Positions 9,619 through 17,997 of a stretch of 64,000 nucleotides of DNA are shown one piece after another. The stretch is from assembly GCF_004341235.1 (NCBI RefSeq), contig NZ_SLUP01000007.1, positions 1 through 64,000 on the forward strand, written 5' to 3'. The notes beneath the pieces were generated by a model that was given only the letters and a program-made list of their open reading frames with translations, had not been told where the DNA came from and ran no database searches. Positions within the stretch are counted from its first letter, which is position 1; each line of letters opens with the position of its first letter. Both the position numbers and the translations under genes were made by a program. The DNA comes from Mariniflexile fucanivorans (GTDB lineage Bacteria > Bacteroidota > Bacteroidia > Flavobacteriales > Flavobacteriaceae).

Positions 9619-11751
9619 ATGCAACCAGATTTTTCAGATATAAAATTAAATTCAGCTGTTAAACCAACCGTTGAAAATAAAAATAATCAAGACGTTTGGA
9701 ATACGCCTGAAGGCATCCCTGTAAAAAAACATTTTACAAAGGACGATATTTCAGAAGCAGAACATCTAAACTATGTTGCTGGAGTACCTCCTTTTTTAAG
9801 AGGACCTTATACCGCAATGTATGCCATGCGTCCTTGGACAATTAGACAATATGCAGGTTTTTCTACTGCCGAAGAGTCAAATGCTTTTTACAGAAGAAAC
9901 TTAGCAGCAGGTCAAAAAGGACTTTCAGTAGCATTCGATTTAGCAACACATAGAGGGTACGATTCCGATCACCCTCGTGTAACAGGTGATGTTGGTAAAG
10001 CAGGTGTGGCAATCGATTCTATTTTAGATATGGAAATTTTATTCGACCAAATTCCGTTGGATAAAATGTCTGTTTCTATGACCATGAACGGTGCTGTATT
10101 ACCCATTATGGCGTTTTACATTGCAGCAGCTAAAAAACAAGGTGTTTCTTTAGACCAATTAAGTGGAACCATCCAAAACGATATTTTAAAAGAGTTTATG
10201 GTGCGTAATACATACATCTACCCACCATTACCTTCTATGAAAATTATTGGTGATATTTTTGATTACACCACTAAAAACATGCCTAAGTTTAACTCTATTT
10301 CTATTAGTGGTTACCACATGCAAGAAGCTGGTGCAACGGCCGATATTGAGTTAGCTTATACCTTAGCTGATGGTATGGAATACATTAGAACAGGTTTAGC
10401 ATCTGGTTTAAAAATTGATGAATTTGCACCTCGTTTATCGTTCTTCTGGGCGGTAGGAATGAATCACTTTATGGAAATTGCAAAAATGCGTGCTGCACGT
10501 ATGCTTTGGGCAAAAATTATAAAATCATTCAATCCACAAAATCCAAAATCAATGGCATTGCGTACGCATAGTCAAACATCTGGATGGAGTTTAAGTGAGC
10601 AAGATCCTTTTAACAATGTGGCACGTACGTGTATTGAAGCAATGGCTGCTACGTTAGGAGGAACACAATCTTTGCATACCAATGCATTGGATGAAGCGAT
10701 AGCGTTACCAACCGATTTCTCTGCAAGAATTGCACGTAATACACAAATATTCATTCAAGATGAAACCCAAATGACTAAATCAGTCGATCCTTGGGCAGGT
10801 TCTTATTATGTAGAATATTTAACTCAGGAAATAGCTAAAAAAGCTTGGAAACTTATTGAAGAAGTTGAAGAGTTAGGTGGTATGGCAAAAGCTATTGAAA
10901 CCGGTGTTCCTAAAATGCGTATTGAAGAAGCTTCGGCAAGAAAACAAGCGCGTTTAGATTCTGCTCAAGATATTTTAGTTGGGGTTAATAAATTTAGAAC
11001 CGAAGAAAAATCGAATATTCAAATTTTAGAAGTTGATAATTCAGTTGTTAGATTATCTCAAATTGAACGTTTGAAAAAATTAAGAGCAAACAGAGATCAG
11101 AATGTTGTTGATGCGAAATTAAAAGCATTATCAGAATGTGCTGCAACTGGAAAAGGAAACTTATTACAGTTAGCTGTTGAAGCTGCTGAAAATTTTGCCA
11201 CTTTAGGTGAGATTTCAGATGCTTTAGAAGCTCATTTTGGTCGTCATAAAGCCGATAACAAATTAATTAGCGGTGTATATGGTAAAGAAGTAAGCGACGA
11301 TAGTACATTTGCACAAGCACAAAAAATTGCTGATAATTTTGCTGAAATTGAAGGACGTCGTCCGCGTGTGATGGTTGCTAAAATGGGACAAGATGGGCAT
11401 GATAGAGGTGCTAAAGTGGTAGCTTCTAGTTTTGCCGATTTAGGTTTTGATGTGGATATGGGGCCTTTATTCCAAACTCCTGAAGAAGTTGCAAAACAAG
11501 CTATTGAAAATGATGTGCATTTTGTTGGAGCTTCTAGTTTAGCGGCTGGTCATAAAACCTTAATTCCTCAATTAATTGGTGAATTAGAAAAATTAGGAAG
11601 ACCAGATATTATGGTGTTTGCAGGTGGTGTGATACCAGAGCAAGATTATCAATATTTGTTAGATCGTAAAGTTGCTGCCATTTTTGGACCAGGAACTGTA
11701 ATTTCTAAAGCAGCGATTTCCATTATGGAAAAATATTTAGAACAGGATTAA
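9619..11751 (+). CDS. mutB: Methylmalonyl-CoA mutase large (catalytic) subunit
   Basis: The 710-residue protein has the substrate-binding TIM barrel (about residues 20-420) and a C-terminal cobalamin domain with DGHDRG at 592-597. His594 is the lower-axial cobalt ligand. GASSLAAGH and [11 protein letters not shown] complete the B12 site. It isomerises succinyl-CoA and (R)-methylmalonyl-CoA. It is the last gene of the operon, followed by a strong terminator. Its repair GTPase, MeaB, is encoded convergently about 1.2 kb downstream. Confidence 0.97.
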   Translation: MQPDFSDIKLNSAVKPTVENKNNQDVWNTPEGIPVKKHFTKDDISEAEHLNYVAGVPPFLRGPYTAMYAMRPWTIRQYAGFSTAEESNAFYRRNLAAGQKGLSVAFDLATHRGYDSDHPRVTGDVGKAGVAIDSILDMEILFDQIPLDKMSVSMTMNGAVLPIMAFYIAAAKKQGVSLDQLSGTIQNDILKEFMVRNTYIYPPLPSMKIIGDIFDYTTKNMPKFNSISISGYHMQEAGATADIELAYTLADGMEYIRTGLASGLKIDEFAPRLSFFWAVGMNHFMEIAKMRAARMLWAKIIKSFNPQNPKSMALRTHSQTSGWSLSEQDPFNNVARTCIEAMAATLGGTQSLHTNALDEAIALPTDFSARIARNTQIFIQDETQMTKSVDPWAGSYYVEYLTQEIAKKAWKLIEEVEELGGMAKAIETGVPKMRIEEASARKQARLDSAQDILVGVNKFRTEEKSNIQILEVDNSVVRLSQIERLKKLRANRDQNVVDAKLKALSECAATGKGNLLQLAVEAAENFATLGEISDALEAHFGRHKADNKLISGVYGKEVSDDSTFAQAQKIADNFAEIEGRRPRVMVAKMGQDGHDRGAKVVASSFADLGFDVDMGPLFQTPEEVAKQAIENDVHFVGASSLAAGHKTLIPQLIGELEKLGRPDIMVFAGGVIPEQDYQYLLDRKVAAIFGPGTVISKAAISIMEKYLEQD

Positions 11752-11771
11752 TAGCATAATACGTTCGACTT

Positions 11772-11812
11772 AAAAAACCCACTTATGTTTCAAAACATAG
11801 AGTGGGTTTTTT
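11772..11812 (+). terminator. Rho-independent terminator of the methylmalonyl-CoA operon
   Basis: AAAAAACCCACT pairs with AGTGGGTTTTTT, extended by TATGTT/AACATA across a single bulged G, with a four-base loop. The 3' arm ends in a run of T. It starts 21 bases after the mutB stop. The A-rich 5' side makes it potentially bidirectional. Confidence 0.88.
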
Positions 11813-11908
11813 GTTTTAAATAATAATCCGTTGAGGGAAATTCGAAATTTATTCTATGAAATCATTATCGTCCTATTAAATTTTATTGTATTAAAGAATT
11901 ATAATTTA

Positions 11909-11973
11909 CTCGCTTGCAAAGTTACAAAGTCGTAAAGTTGGTTATGTTCTTTGCGACTTTGAGTCTTTGCGAG
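11909..11973. repeat. Imperfect palindrome of CAAAG/CTTTG units
   Basis: The left part carries repeated CAAAG/TAAAG units and the right part their complement (CTTTGCGACTTT, then CTTTGCGAG), giving an inverted repeat with arms of about 25 bases. Short runs of CGCAAAG units are a familiar dispersed intergenic repeat in bacteria; this looks like a facing pair. The rest of the gap from 11813 to 12194 shows only AT-rich sequence and one other small element. Confidence 0.65.
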
Positions 11974-12121
11974 AAAAAAAACAAGTCAAGTAAATTTTGA
12001 GGCTTTTATAAAAACAATAAAATCAATAATTTATCAAAATATTGGAAGCTTTTTTCGGGTAAAAACCCTATGAAATCGTTTTACGATGCAATTTTTTCAG
12101 CCAATTAAAAGCTAAAATGTC

Positions 12122-12142
12122 AGTCTGAGCTTGTCGAAGACT
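12122..12142. repeat. Short dispersed element with TGAGCTTGTCGAAG core
   Basis: AGTCT...AGACT flank the core TGAGCTTGTCGA. This core is a common dispersed intergenic sequence in Bacteroidota genomes (recognised from general familiarity, not searched). It lies 53 bases beyond the 3' end of the thioesterase gene and may act as an RNA 3'-end hairpin. Confidence 0.5.
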
Positions 12143-12194
12143 TTATTGAATACCGATCAAATAAACTATTCAATCTTACAGAAACGTTTTGCTT

Positions 12195-12947
12195 TCAATA
12201 TTTCTTCCATAAAGTCGTGGCAGTAGCACAAACTCTATGGCTACCTTCAATTTTTATGGTATGCACAAAAGAGTTATCTGTAGCTAGTTGTTTTGTTAGA
12301 GATAAAACCGTGTCGCCATACTGCGCTTCGGCTATAAAACGGCCATCAATTTTATGTAAAAAGTAATTATCTACAATGTCTTCGGGGATAGATTCAATAA
12401 CCCATTGTAGGTACCTGATGTTGTTCACATGTTTATTCATGTCGGTATCAAACCTATTAACAATAAATTGTTTTGTATAGTCTGGAACGTCTACAGAATC
12501 TATTTTTTTCTTGATGTTTCTATCAATGGATGCTTCACTAAAATAAGACCATTTTTCTTTAATTTCATCAAAAATAGGTATGGGCCTTCTTTTTTCAATA
12601 TCGAAAAATACCCATAAACCTTTGGCTCTGCCTATTATGTTTTGCTTTTCATCAAAAATAATGTTCTCTCTATAGCCTTTAATAGACGAGTAACTTGATA
12701 ACCAAGTTCTAATCGTGATTTTTTCTTTATAACTGGGGTAACGGTCCATTTGTAAAACGCCAGAAACCAATACCCAACCTACATTTTTTTCTGCTAAAGT
12801 AAATAAACAATGATTTATGGAATAACAATGGTCTGCGGCAGTTTCTTCCAGCAAACCTAACATGATTGTAGGCGTTGCCAGCCCCATTGGATTCATTTCA
12901 AAATATCGTAATTCAAATTCTTTATCAAAATAATGTTCAAATATCAT
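12195..12947 (-). CDS. Acyl-ACP thioesterase family protein
   Basis: The 250-residue double hot-dog protein has the N-terminal ELRYFEMNPMG region and a C-terminal DTDMNKHVNNIRYLQW motif, which resembles the Asn/His catalytic region of plant FatA/FatB and bacterial acyl-ACP thioesterases. It hydrolyses acyl-ACP (or acyl-CoA) to free acid. It lies 36 bp downstream of meaB on the same strand and is probably cotranscribed. Whether it acts in fatty-acid release or on short-chain thioesters of the neighbouring pathway is unknown. Confidence 0.85.
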   Translation of the reverse strand: MIFEHYFDKEFELRYFEMNPMGLATPTIMLGLLEETAADHCYSINHCLFTLAEKNVGWVLVSGVLQMDRYPSYKEKITIRTWLSSYSSIKGYRENIIFDEKQNIIGRAKGLWVFFDIEKRRPIPIFDEIKEKWSYFSEASIDRNIKKKIDSVDVPDYTKQFIVNRFDTDMNKHVNNIRYLQWVIESIPEDIVDNYFLHKIDGRFIAEAQYGDTVLSLTKQLATDNSFVHTIKIEGSHRVCATATTLWKKY

Positions 12948-12983
12948 TTTTAATTTTTTTCAAAGGTTTGAATCATTCATAGT

Positions 12984-13988
12984 TTAAAACGATGCCTTAA
13001 ACTTTTCAATTATTTGTTGAGCCGCTTTTACGGGCGATATTTCATCTGAAATAATATCTTTTTCAAGAACAGAAAGTTGGCTAGAAATGTCTTTAGAACC
13101 ATAAAACATGTGTTTAAGTTCTTCATTAATATTATCGTACATCCAACGTATTTTCTGGTAATTTCTGTTTTTATCGAAATAACCGTTGTCTGTAACTAAT
13201 TGTTTGTATTTTGAAATTTCCTCCCAAACGGTATCGATACCTATATTTTTTGTTGAAGAGGCTTTGGTAACAACAGGTTCCCAACCAGATTCCGATTGCG
13301 GAAAAATATGCAGTGCATTTTGGTATTGTAAACGTGCCATTTCGCTCATGCGTACATTGTCGCCATCCGCTTTATTAATAACCACCATATCTGCCATTTC
13401 CATGATGCCTTTTTTAATGCCTTGCAATTCATCGCCGGCACCTGCCAACATAAGCAGTAAGAAAAAATCGGTCATACCATGAACCGCAGTTTCAGATTGC
13501 CCTACACCAACAGTTTCAATTAAAATAACATCGTAACCGCCAGCTTCACAAAGCAACATGCTTTCTGCCGTTTTGTTGGCAACACCACCAAGGGTGTCAC
13601 CAGAAGCTGATGGACGTATATACGCATTTTCTAAATTGCTAAGTTCTTCCATGCGGGTTTTATCTCCCAAAATACTTCCTTTGGAACGTTGACTACTGGG
13701 GTCTATGGATAGTATGGCAACTTTATGCCCTTTTGTAATGAGGTGCTTGCCAAAGGCTTCAATAAAAGTACTTTTTCCAACCCCAGGTACGCCTGTAATT
13801 CCAATACGTATGGAGTTTCCAGAAGCTGGTAAAATGGCTTGAATAATATCTTTGGCTAAAAGTTTGTCGCTTTCTAAATTGCTTTCTATTATGGTGATGG
13901 CTCGGGATAGAATAACGCGGTCGCCACGTAAAACACCATCAATATAGGCTTGGGCGGTGAGTCTGTTTTTTCGTTTGTAATTAGTCAT
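12984..13988 (-). CDS. meaB: Methylmalonyl-CoA mutase-associated GTPase MeaB
   Basis: The 334-residue G3E-family GTPase has the Walker A motif GVPGVGKST at 66-74, the switch segment ETVGVGQSE from 158 and the NKAD base-specificity motif at 205-208. It gates adenosylcobalamin loading and removes damaged cofactor from the mutase; older annotations call it ArgK. Its placement near mutAB, though on the other strand, fits. A helical N-terminus and a C-terminal dimerisation arm are both present, so it appears complete. Confidence 0.95.
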   Translation of the reverse strand: MTNYKRKNRLTAQAYIDGVLRGDRVILSRAITIIESNLESDKLLAKDIIQAILPASGNSIRIGITGVPGVGKSTFIEAFGKHLITKGHKVAILSIDPSSQRSKGSILGDKTRMEELSNLENAYIRPSASGDTLGGVANKTAESMLLCEAGGYDVILIETVGVGQSETAVHGMTDFFLLLMLAGAGDELQGIKKGIMEMADMVVINKADGDNVRMSEMARLQYQNALHIFPQSESGWEPVVTKASSTKNIGIDTVWEEISKYKQLVTDNGYFDKNRNYQKIRWMYDNINEELKHMFYGSKDISSQLSVLEKDIISDEISPVKAAQQIIEKFKASF

Positions 13989-14163
13989 TTAATAGTGGAA
14001 AATTAAAGCTATAAAGATACTGATAATGTGAAAATTTGCCACGTGTATTGGGGTGTTTTTTGTTAAAATTCATGGGATTTCAATTAAAATGAACCTAATT
14101 TAAGTATGATCCTGATTTCTATAAAAATACATGGTTGTAAAGGTGAACTCACGTTATAATTCC

Positions 14164-14186
14164 AGCGAGGCACGAAGCAATCTCAT
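14164..14186. repeat. Partial palindrome-element head
   Basis: This copy begins at GCGAGGCACGAAGCAATCTC without the leading CGTCATT and without a right arm, so it looks like a decayed or truncated relative of the complete elements downstream. The gap from 13989 to 14163 contains nothing else recognisable. Confidence 0.7.
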
Positions 14187-14195
14187 TCTCGCTTA

Positions 14196-14294
14196 CGTCA
14201 TTGCGAGGCACGAGGCAATCTCATCAAACGTACTAAAGTGTGTTAAGGTAAACAACCAACAGATTACTTCGGTCGTGCCTCCCTCGTAATGACG
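14196..14294. repeat. Complete palindromic element, copy A
   Basis: The left arm starts CGTCATTGCGAGGCACGAGG and the right arm ends CCTCCCTCGTAATGACG, its imperfect complement; the roughly 45-base centre includes ACGTACTAAAG and GGTAAACAACCAACAG. Each arm can also fold alone: ATTGC with GCAAT on the left, ATTAC with GTAAT on the right. Confidence 0.9.
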
Positions 14295-14310
14295 AAATGT
14301 ATGATGTTCC

Positions 14311-14412
14311 CGTCATTGCGAGGCACGAAGCAATCTCATGAAACGTACTAAAAAGTGTTTTCAAGGTAAACAACCAACAGATTACTTCGGTCGTGCATCC
14401 CTCGTAATGACG
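14311..14412. repeat. Complete palindromic element, copy B
   Basis: It is nearly identical to copy A, including the centre with GTACTAAA and GTAAACAACCAACAG, and in the same orientation. It ends 19 bases before the ATG of the GIY-YIG gene, leaving little room for a promoter outside the element. Confidence 0.9.
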
Positions 14413-14431
14413 AAAAATATTATATTAGAGC

Positions 14432-14731
14432 ATGAAAAAATCATATGTGTACTTTTTAACAAACAAAAATAAGACGGTTATTTATATAGGAGTTACAAGT
14501 AATTTGTTAAAACGGGTTTACCAACACAAAACAAAATCATATAAAGGATTTACTCAAAAATACAATTGTGATATTCTTGTTTATTTTGAAGAATTTGAAG
14601 ATATTAATCAAGCTATTTCTAGGGAAAAACAATTGAAATCTGGGAACAGAAAACGTAAGGAAGCACTAATAAATTTAGAGAATCCTAATTGGAGTGATTT
14701 ATCGGACGGTTGGTTGTTCTATTTTGATTAA
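14432..14731 (+). CDS. Small GIY-YIG endonuclease-like protein
   Basis: The 99-residue single-domain protein has YVYFLT at 5-10 and YIGVTSNLLKRV at 18-29, the two halves of the GIY-YIG motif. The catalytic Arg is likely Arg28 and the metal-binding Glu is Glu65 in AISREKQLK. The length matches the stand-alone UPF0213/YhbQ-type nucleases. It is enclosed by palindromic elements, copy B 19 bases before it and the copy C head 21 bases after it, all in one orientation. A role in mobilising or processing those palindromes is my inference. No partner gene adjoins it. Confidence 0.88.
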   Translation: MKKSYVYFLTNKNKTVIYIGVTSNLLKRVYQHKTKSYKGFTQKYNCDILVYFEEFEDINQAISREKQLKSGNRKRKEALINLENPNWSDLSDGWLFYFD

Positions 14732-14752
14732 TAAGTCCGTTATTGTTTTTCC

Positions 14753-14803
14753 CGTCATTGCGAGGCACGAAGCAATCTCATGAAACGTACTAAAATGTTT
14801 CAA
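14753..14803. repeat. Palindromic element, copy C (left arm only)
   Basis: It matches copies A and B from CGTCATTGCGAGGCACGAAG through ATGAAACGTACTAAAATGTTT and then stops exactly where the IS982-type element begins. The right arm is not found on the other side of the insertion, so the element was truncated, not simply split. Confidence 0.85.
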
Positions 14804-15825
14804 ACCTGAGTTCGACCTAAGAAATCGATTTTTTAACATAGAAAAAGTAGAATATTTAGTGTATTAAAGTACTGAATTCCAATATATTGTAAAATATTCT
14901 GCTATGATTTCTAAAGATAAAGTTACTGAAATATTCTGTTCTATCGGTGATTTTTGCCTTGTTTTTGAACCTGCAGTTCAAAAACGACAGCTTTCCACAG
15001 GGAAAAAGACCGGAAAACGTAAATTTACCATGTCCACCAGTGAGATTGTTACCATTACCGTTCTGTTCCATTTAAGTGGAGTAAGAACCTTTAAACACTT
15101 TTATATTGGCTATGTCCAAAAGCACCTCGCGCAAGAATTCCCCAACACGGTTTCATACAATCGTTTGTTGAGCTCATGCAATCCAACATACTACCGTTGA
15201 CCCTGTACATGAAGACCTGTTGTTTGGGGCAATGTACTGGAATATCTTTTATAGACACGACCCCGATACGTGCCTGTAAAAACAAACGTATAGCACAAAA
15301 CAAAGTGTTTAAAGATATAGCTACTGTAGGTACTACCATGGGGTGGTTCTATGGTTTTAAGCTCCACATCATTGTGAACGACAAAGGCGAACTGCTTGAT
15401 TTTATTATAACCCAAGCCAATGTAGATGACAGGGCACCTTTGAAAGAAGATAACTTTTTGAAGAAAATATTCGGAAGCTTATATGCTGATAAAGGGTACA
15501 TATCCAAAGAGCTTTCCAGTTTGTTATTTGACCAAGGACTTCATCTGGCAACCTGTATCAAAAACAACATGAAAAATGTAATGATGACCATGAGAGATAA
15601 AATATTGCTCAGAAAACGCTCGCTTATAGAAACCATAAATGACCAATTAAAAAACATTGCTCAAGCTGAACATTCTCGACATAGAAGTTTTGGTAATTTC
15701 ATTACCAATTTAGTCGCCAGTCTTATTGCCTATTCTTTTCAAGAAAGGAAGCCAAGCATAAATTTGAAACAGAAAACACAGCGCAATTGGCTCTTTTTTA
15801 TTAAATCTTTAAATCGAACTCAGGT
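14804..15825 (+). mobile_element. IS982-family insertion sequence (inactive)
   Basis: The terminal inverted repeats are ACCTGAGTTCGA at 14804-14815 and TCGAACTCAGGT at 15814-15825, weaker further in. The length is 1022 bp, and starting with ACC plus about 1 kb size is typical of IS982. It contains one transposase frame broken by a frameshift. No target duplication is evident between the flanks. It sits on the edge of palindromic element C. Confidence 0.85.
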
Positions 15826-15886
15826 TCTTACAAAAACCCAAATGTTTTCAACCCTACGATTACCATTAATCGATAATTTAAAATAG
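14904..15886 (+). pseudogene. IS982-family transposase, frameshifted
   Basis: The N-terminal part (from 14904, MISKDKVTEIF) and the remainder (DDE segments FIDTTPIRACKNKR, LYADKGYISKEL and RSLIETINDQLKN) lie in different frames. The switch falls at CGTTTGTTGAG (15163-15172): one extra T would restore a continuous reading of YNRFVELMQS. This is best explained by a one-base deletion in a T run. The second frame also reads through the right terminal repeat and stops at 15886 in flanking DNA. All three catalytic acidic residues remain, so the decay is recent. Confidence 0.85.
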
Positions 15887-15917
15887 TTTTTAGAGGTCTC
15901 CTTCGAGTCACCTTCGA

Positions 15918-15987
15918 CATTCCTTCGAGGATTCTTCGTAAAAAGCCTTATTTTACGAAGGATTCCCGAAGAACCCTCGAAGAAGTG
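15918..15987. repeat. Long imperfect inverted repeat rich in CTTCG
   Basis: The core stem CTTCGTAAAA (15934-15943) pairs with TTTTACGAAG (15951-15960) around a seven-base loop. An outer stem, CTTCGAGG (15923-15930) with CCTCGAAG (15975-15982), is separated from it by an asymmetric internal loop. It lies just outside the insertion sequence and is not part of it. The remaining gap to 16200 holds only a terminator. Confidence 0.7.
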
Positions 15988-16014
15988 TGGGAGAATGCAT
16001 TTTGAATTATATAA

Positions 16015-16061
16015 AAAACACCGATGAAATACATGAATGTTGTGCATGTCGTCGGTGTTTT
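16015..16061 (-). terminator. Terminator downstream of the dienelactone hydrolase gene
   Basis: AAAACACCGA (16015-16024) pairs with TCGGTGTTTT (16052-16061), with an inner ACATG/CATGT helix. Read leftward, the stem is followed by a run of T, so it suits the minus-strand hydrolase gene, 140 bases from its stop; it may also stop rightward transcription from the insertion sequence. Confidence 0.7.
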
Positions 16062-16200
16062 ACTAAAAATAGGTATGTGTTTCGATAAAACGAGCTATTC
16101 ATAATGCCGTTTATCGATTATTTTAAATGATTAGCTACATGTTGTGGTAACTGTAAAGATGTAATAAAGTGGGTTGTATTAAGTCAATTCTTTTTTAGGG

Positions 16201-17088
16201 TTACTTCAACTTCTCCTTGAAAAAAGCAATCGTTCTTTCCCAAGCCAAAGTCGCTGCTTTTTCATCATACCGTGGTGTGGTATTGTTGTGAAAGCCATGG
16301 TTTGCATCGGGGTAAAAATGTGCAGTGTATTCTATGTTGTTTTCTTTTAAAGCATCTTGGTAAGCTGGCCAACCTTCATTTACACGGGTATCTAAACTGG
16401 CATAATGTAACTGCAAAGGTGTTTTTATTTGAGCCGCTTCTTCGGCTGTGGGTTGTCCACCATAAAAAGGAACAGCTGCTTTTAAGGTTGGAACTTTTAC
16501 AGCCATCATATTGGAAATCCACCCACCAAAACAAAAACCAACAACACCTATATTGCCATCGCAATTGGGGTGGGCGCTTAGGTAGTGGAAAGCGGCAATA
16601 AAATCTTCAAGCATGTCATTTTTATCACGTTTTTTCTGAAGCTCTCGTCCATCGTCATCATTTCCGGGGTAGCCCCCTAAAGGTGATAAAGCATCAGGTG
16701 CTAAGGATATAAAATTTTCAATAGCGGTGCGTCTGCCTACATCTTCAATATAAGGGTTTAAGCCTCGGTTTTCGTGTACAACAATAACACCTGGTAATTT
16801 TTTCGTGGTATTATCGGGCATAGATAATAACCCTTTTATGGTGCCACCACCTTTAGGCGATTCGTAGGTGATATATTTGGAATCTAAGCGCGCATCATCT
16901 GGTTTTACTAAAAGGGTATTGATGTAATCTGGGGTTATAAAACTTAATAAAGAGCCTACCGTAATACCTCCAACGGCATATATAGATAGTTTTTCAACAA
17001 ATTGGCGTCTATCTATTTTGTTATGAACGTAATAATCATACAAATCAAAAACTTCTTGGTTGATATCCTCTTTGGTGAGCTTTTTCAT
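16201..17088 (-). CDS. Dienelactone hydrolase family protein with Tat-like signal
   Basis: This 295-residue alpha/beta hydrolase has the catalytic triad Cys186 (GVVGFCFGGW), Asp233 (ASLDTRV) and His264 (DANHGFH), the cysteine-nucleophile set of dienelactone hydrolases. Residues 26-50 (DRRQFVEKLS followed by a hydrophobic stretch) resemble a twin-arginine signal or anchor, placed after a 25-residue N-terminal extension as in YghX-type proteins. The physiological substrate is unknown. It is probably the second gene after the esterase, 24 bp apart. Confidence 0.85.
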   Translation of the reverse strand: MKKLTKEDINQEVFDLYDYYVHNKIDRRQFVEKLSIYAVGGITVGSLLSFITPDYINTLLVKPDDARLDSKYITYESPKGGGTIKGLLSMPDNTTKKLPGVIVVHENRGLNPYIEDVGRRTAIENFISLAPDALSPLGGYPGNDDDGRELQKKRDKNDMLEDFIAAFHYLSAHPNCDGNIGVVGFCFGGWISNMMAVKVPTLKAAVPFYGGQPTAEEAAQIKTPLQLHYASLDTRVNEGWPAYQDALKENNIEYTAHFYPDANHGFHNNTTPRYDEKAATLAWERTIAFFKEKLK

Positions 17089-17112
17089 CTTTATATGTTT
17101 TAATTTTCAGTA

Positions 17113-17976
17113 TTATAGCCCTAAGTTATTCAAAAATTTCCAAATACTTTTACTTAAAAGTATGTTTTGTTTTTTTGTGAAGTTTCCATGTTTGCCCTTT
17201 TTAAGAGTTAAAAGCCTCGTTTTAACCTTATGGGCTTTCAGCCTTTTATATAGTATAACCGATTGTTTGTAAGGTACAATAGGGTCTGCATCGCCATGCG
17301 CTATAAAAATGGGCGGACTGTTTTTAGACACATAATTTATAGGCGACACTTTTTTTACAAATTCGGCATCGGTATTATTAAGTCCGAGCCAATCTCTTGG
17401 AGAATTTCTATAGGCAAGTGGTGTTAAATCGGTTACGCCATATTTGTCAATAATCGCCGCTACTTTAATGTGCTCGGAGTTTGGGCAATTACTGTCAAAA
17501 CTATTATTATCACCCAATAAACCTGCCATAAGCGCTAAATGCCCTCCAGCAGAACCACCCAAAAGAATGATTTTTGAAGGATCTATATTTAAAGACTTGG
17601 CGTTTTTATAAATATATAACAAGGCGCACCTTACGTCTTGAATAGCTGCGGGGGCAGGGGCAACATCTACTAAGCGGTAGCTTACATTAGCAACTGCATA
17701 TCCACGACTAAAAAAAGTTTCAAGTCCAGTTTGCGATTCTTTCTGTCCATTTTTCCAACCACCTCCATGTATATTAATCACTACTGGTGTTGGGTTGGTG
17801 GCGTTGGGATTGATAAATATATCCATGTAGCCTTTCCAATTATCTTCTTGGGTGTAAAGCACATTAATTTTTGAAATATAGTCTTCAGGGTACTCAACAG
17901 AAGTATAATCTTTTTCTTGAGGGAATAATAATTGTATATAGCTAAAAAAAGCCATGATAAACATGCAATACTTCAT
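17113..17976 (-). CDS. Secreted alpha/beta hydrolase (esterase/lipase, HGGG type)
   Basis: The 287-residue protein has an N-terminal signal peptide (about residues 1-20). HGGGW at 70-74 forms the oxyanion hole, Ser142 in GGSAGGH is the nucleophile, Asp231 (HGDADPIVP) the acid and His263 (GKHGNF) the base. This is the hormone-sensitive-lipase/BD-FAE layout. It likely acts in the periplasm on small esters. It lies between the PaiB-like gene (21 bp) and the dienelactone hydrolase gene (24 bp), suggesting a three-gene minus-strand operon. Confidence 0.85.
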   Translation of the reverse strand: MKYCMFIMAFFSYIQLLFPQEKDYTSVEYPEDYISKINVLYTQEDNWKGYMDIFINPNATNPTPVVINIHGGGWKNGQKESQTGLETFFSRGYAVANVSYRLVDVAPAPAAIQDVRCALLYIYKNAKSLNIDPSKIILLGGSAGGHLALMAGLLGDNNSFDSNCPNSEHIKVAAIIDKYGVTDLTPLAYRNSPRDWLGLNNTDAEFVKKVSPINYVSKNSPPIFIAHGDADPIVPYKQSVILYKRLKAHKVKTRLLTLKKGKHGNFTKKQNILLSKSIWKFLNNLGL

Positions 17977-17997
17977 AAAAATGGGTAGCTATAAAAG

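Noticed and set aside
14904-15886. Programmed frameshifting in the transposase
   Set aside because: IS982 transposases are normally single frame; a one-base loss explains the break. A slippery T run exists but no stimulatory structure was recognised, so pseudogene is preferred.
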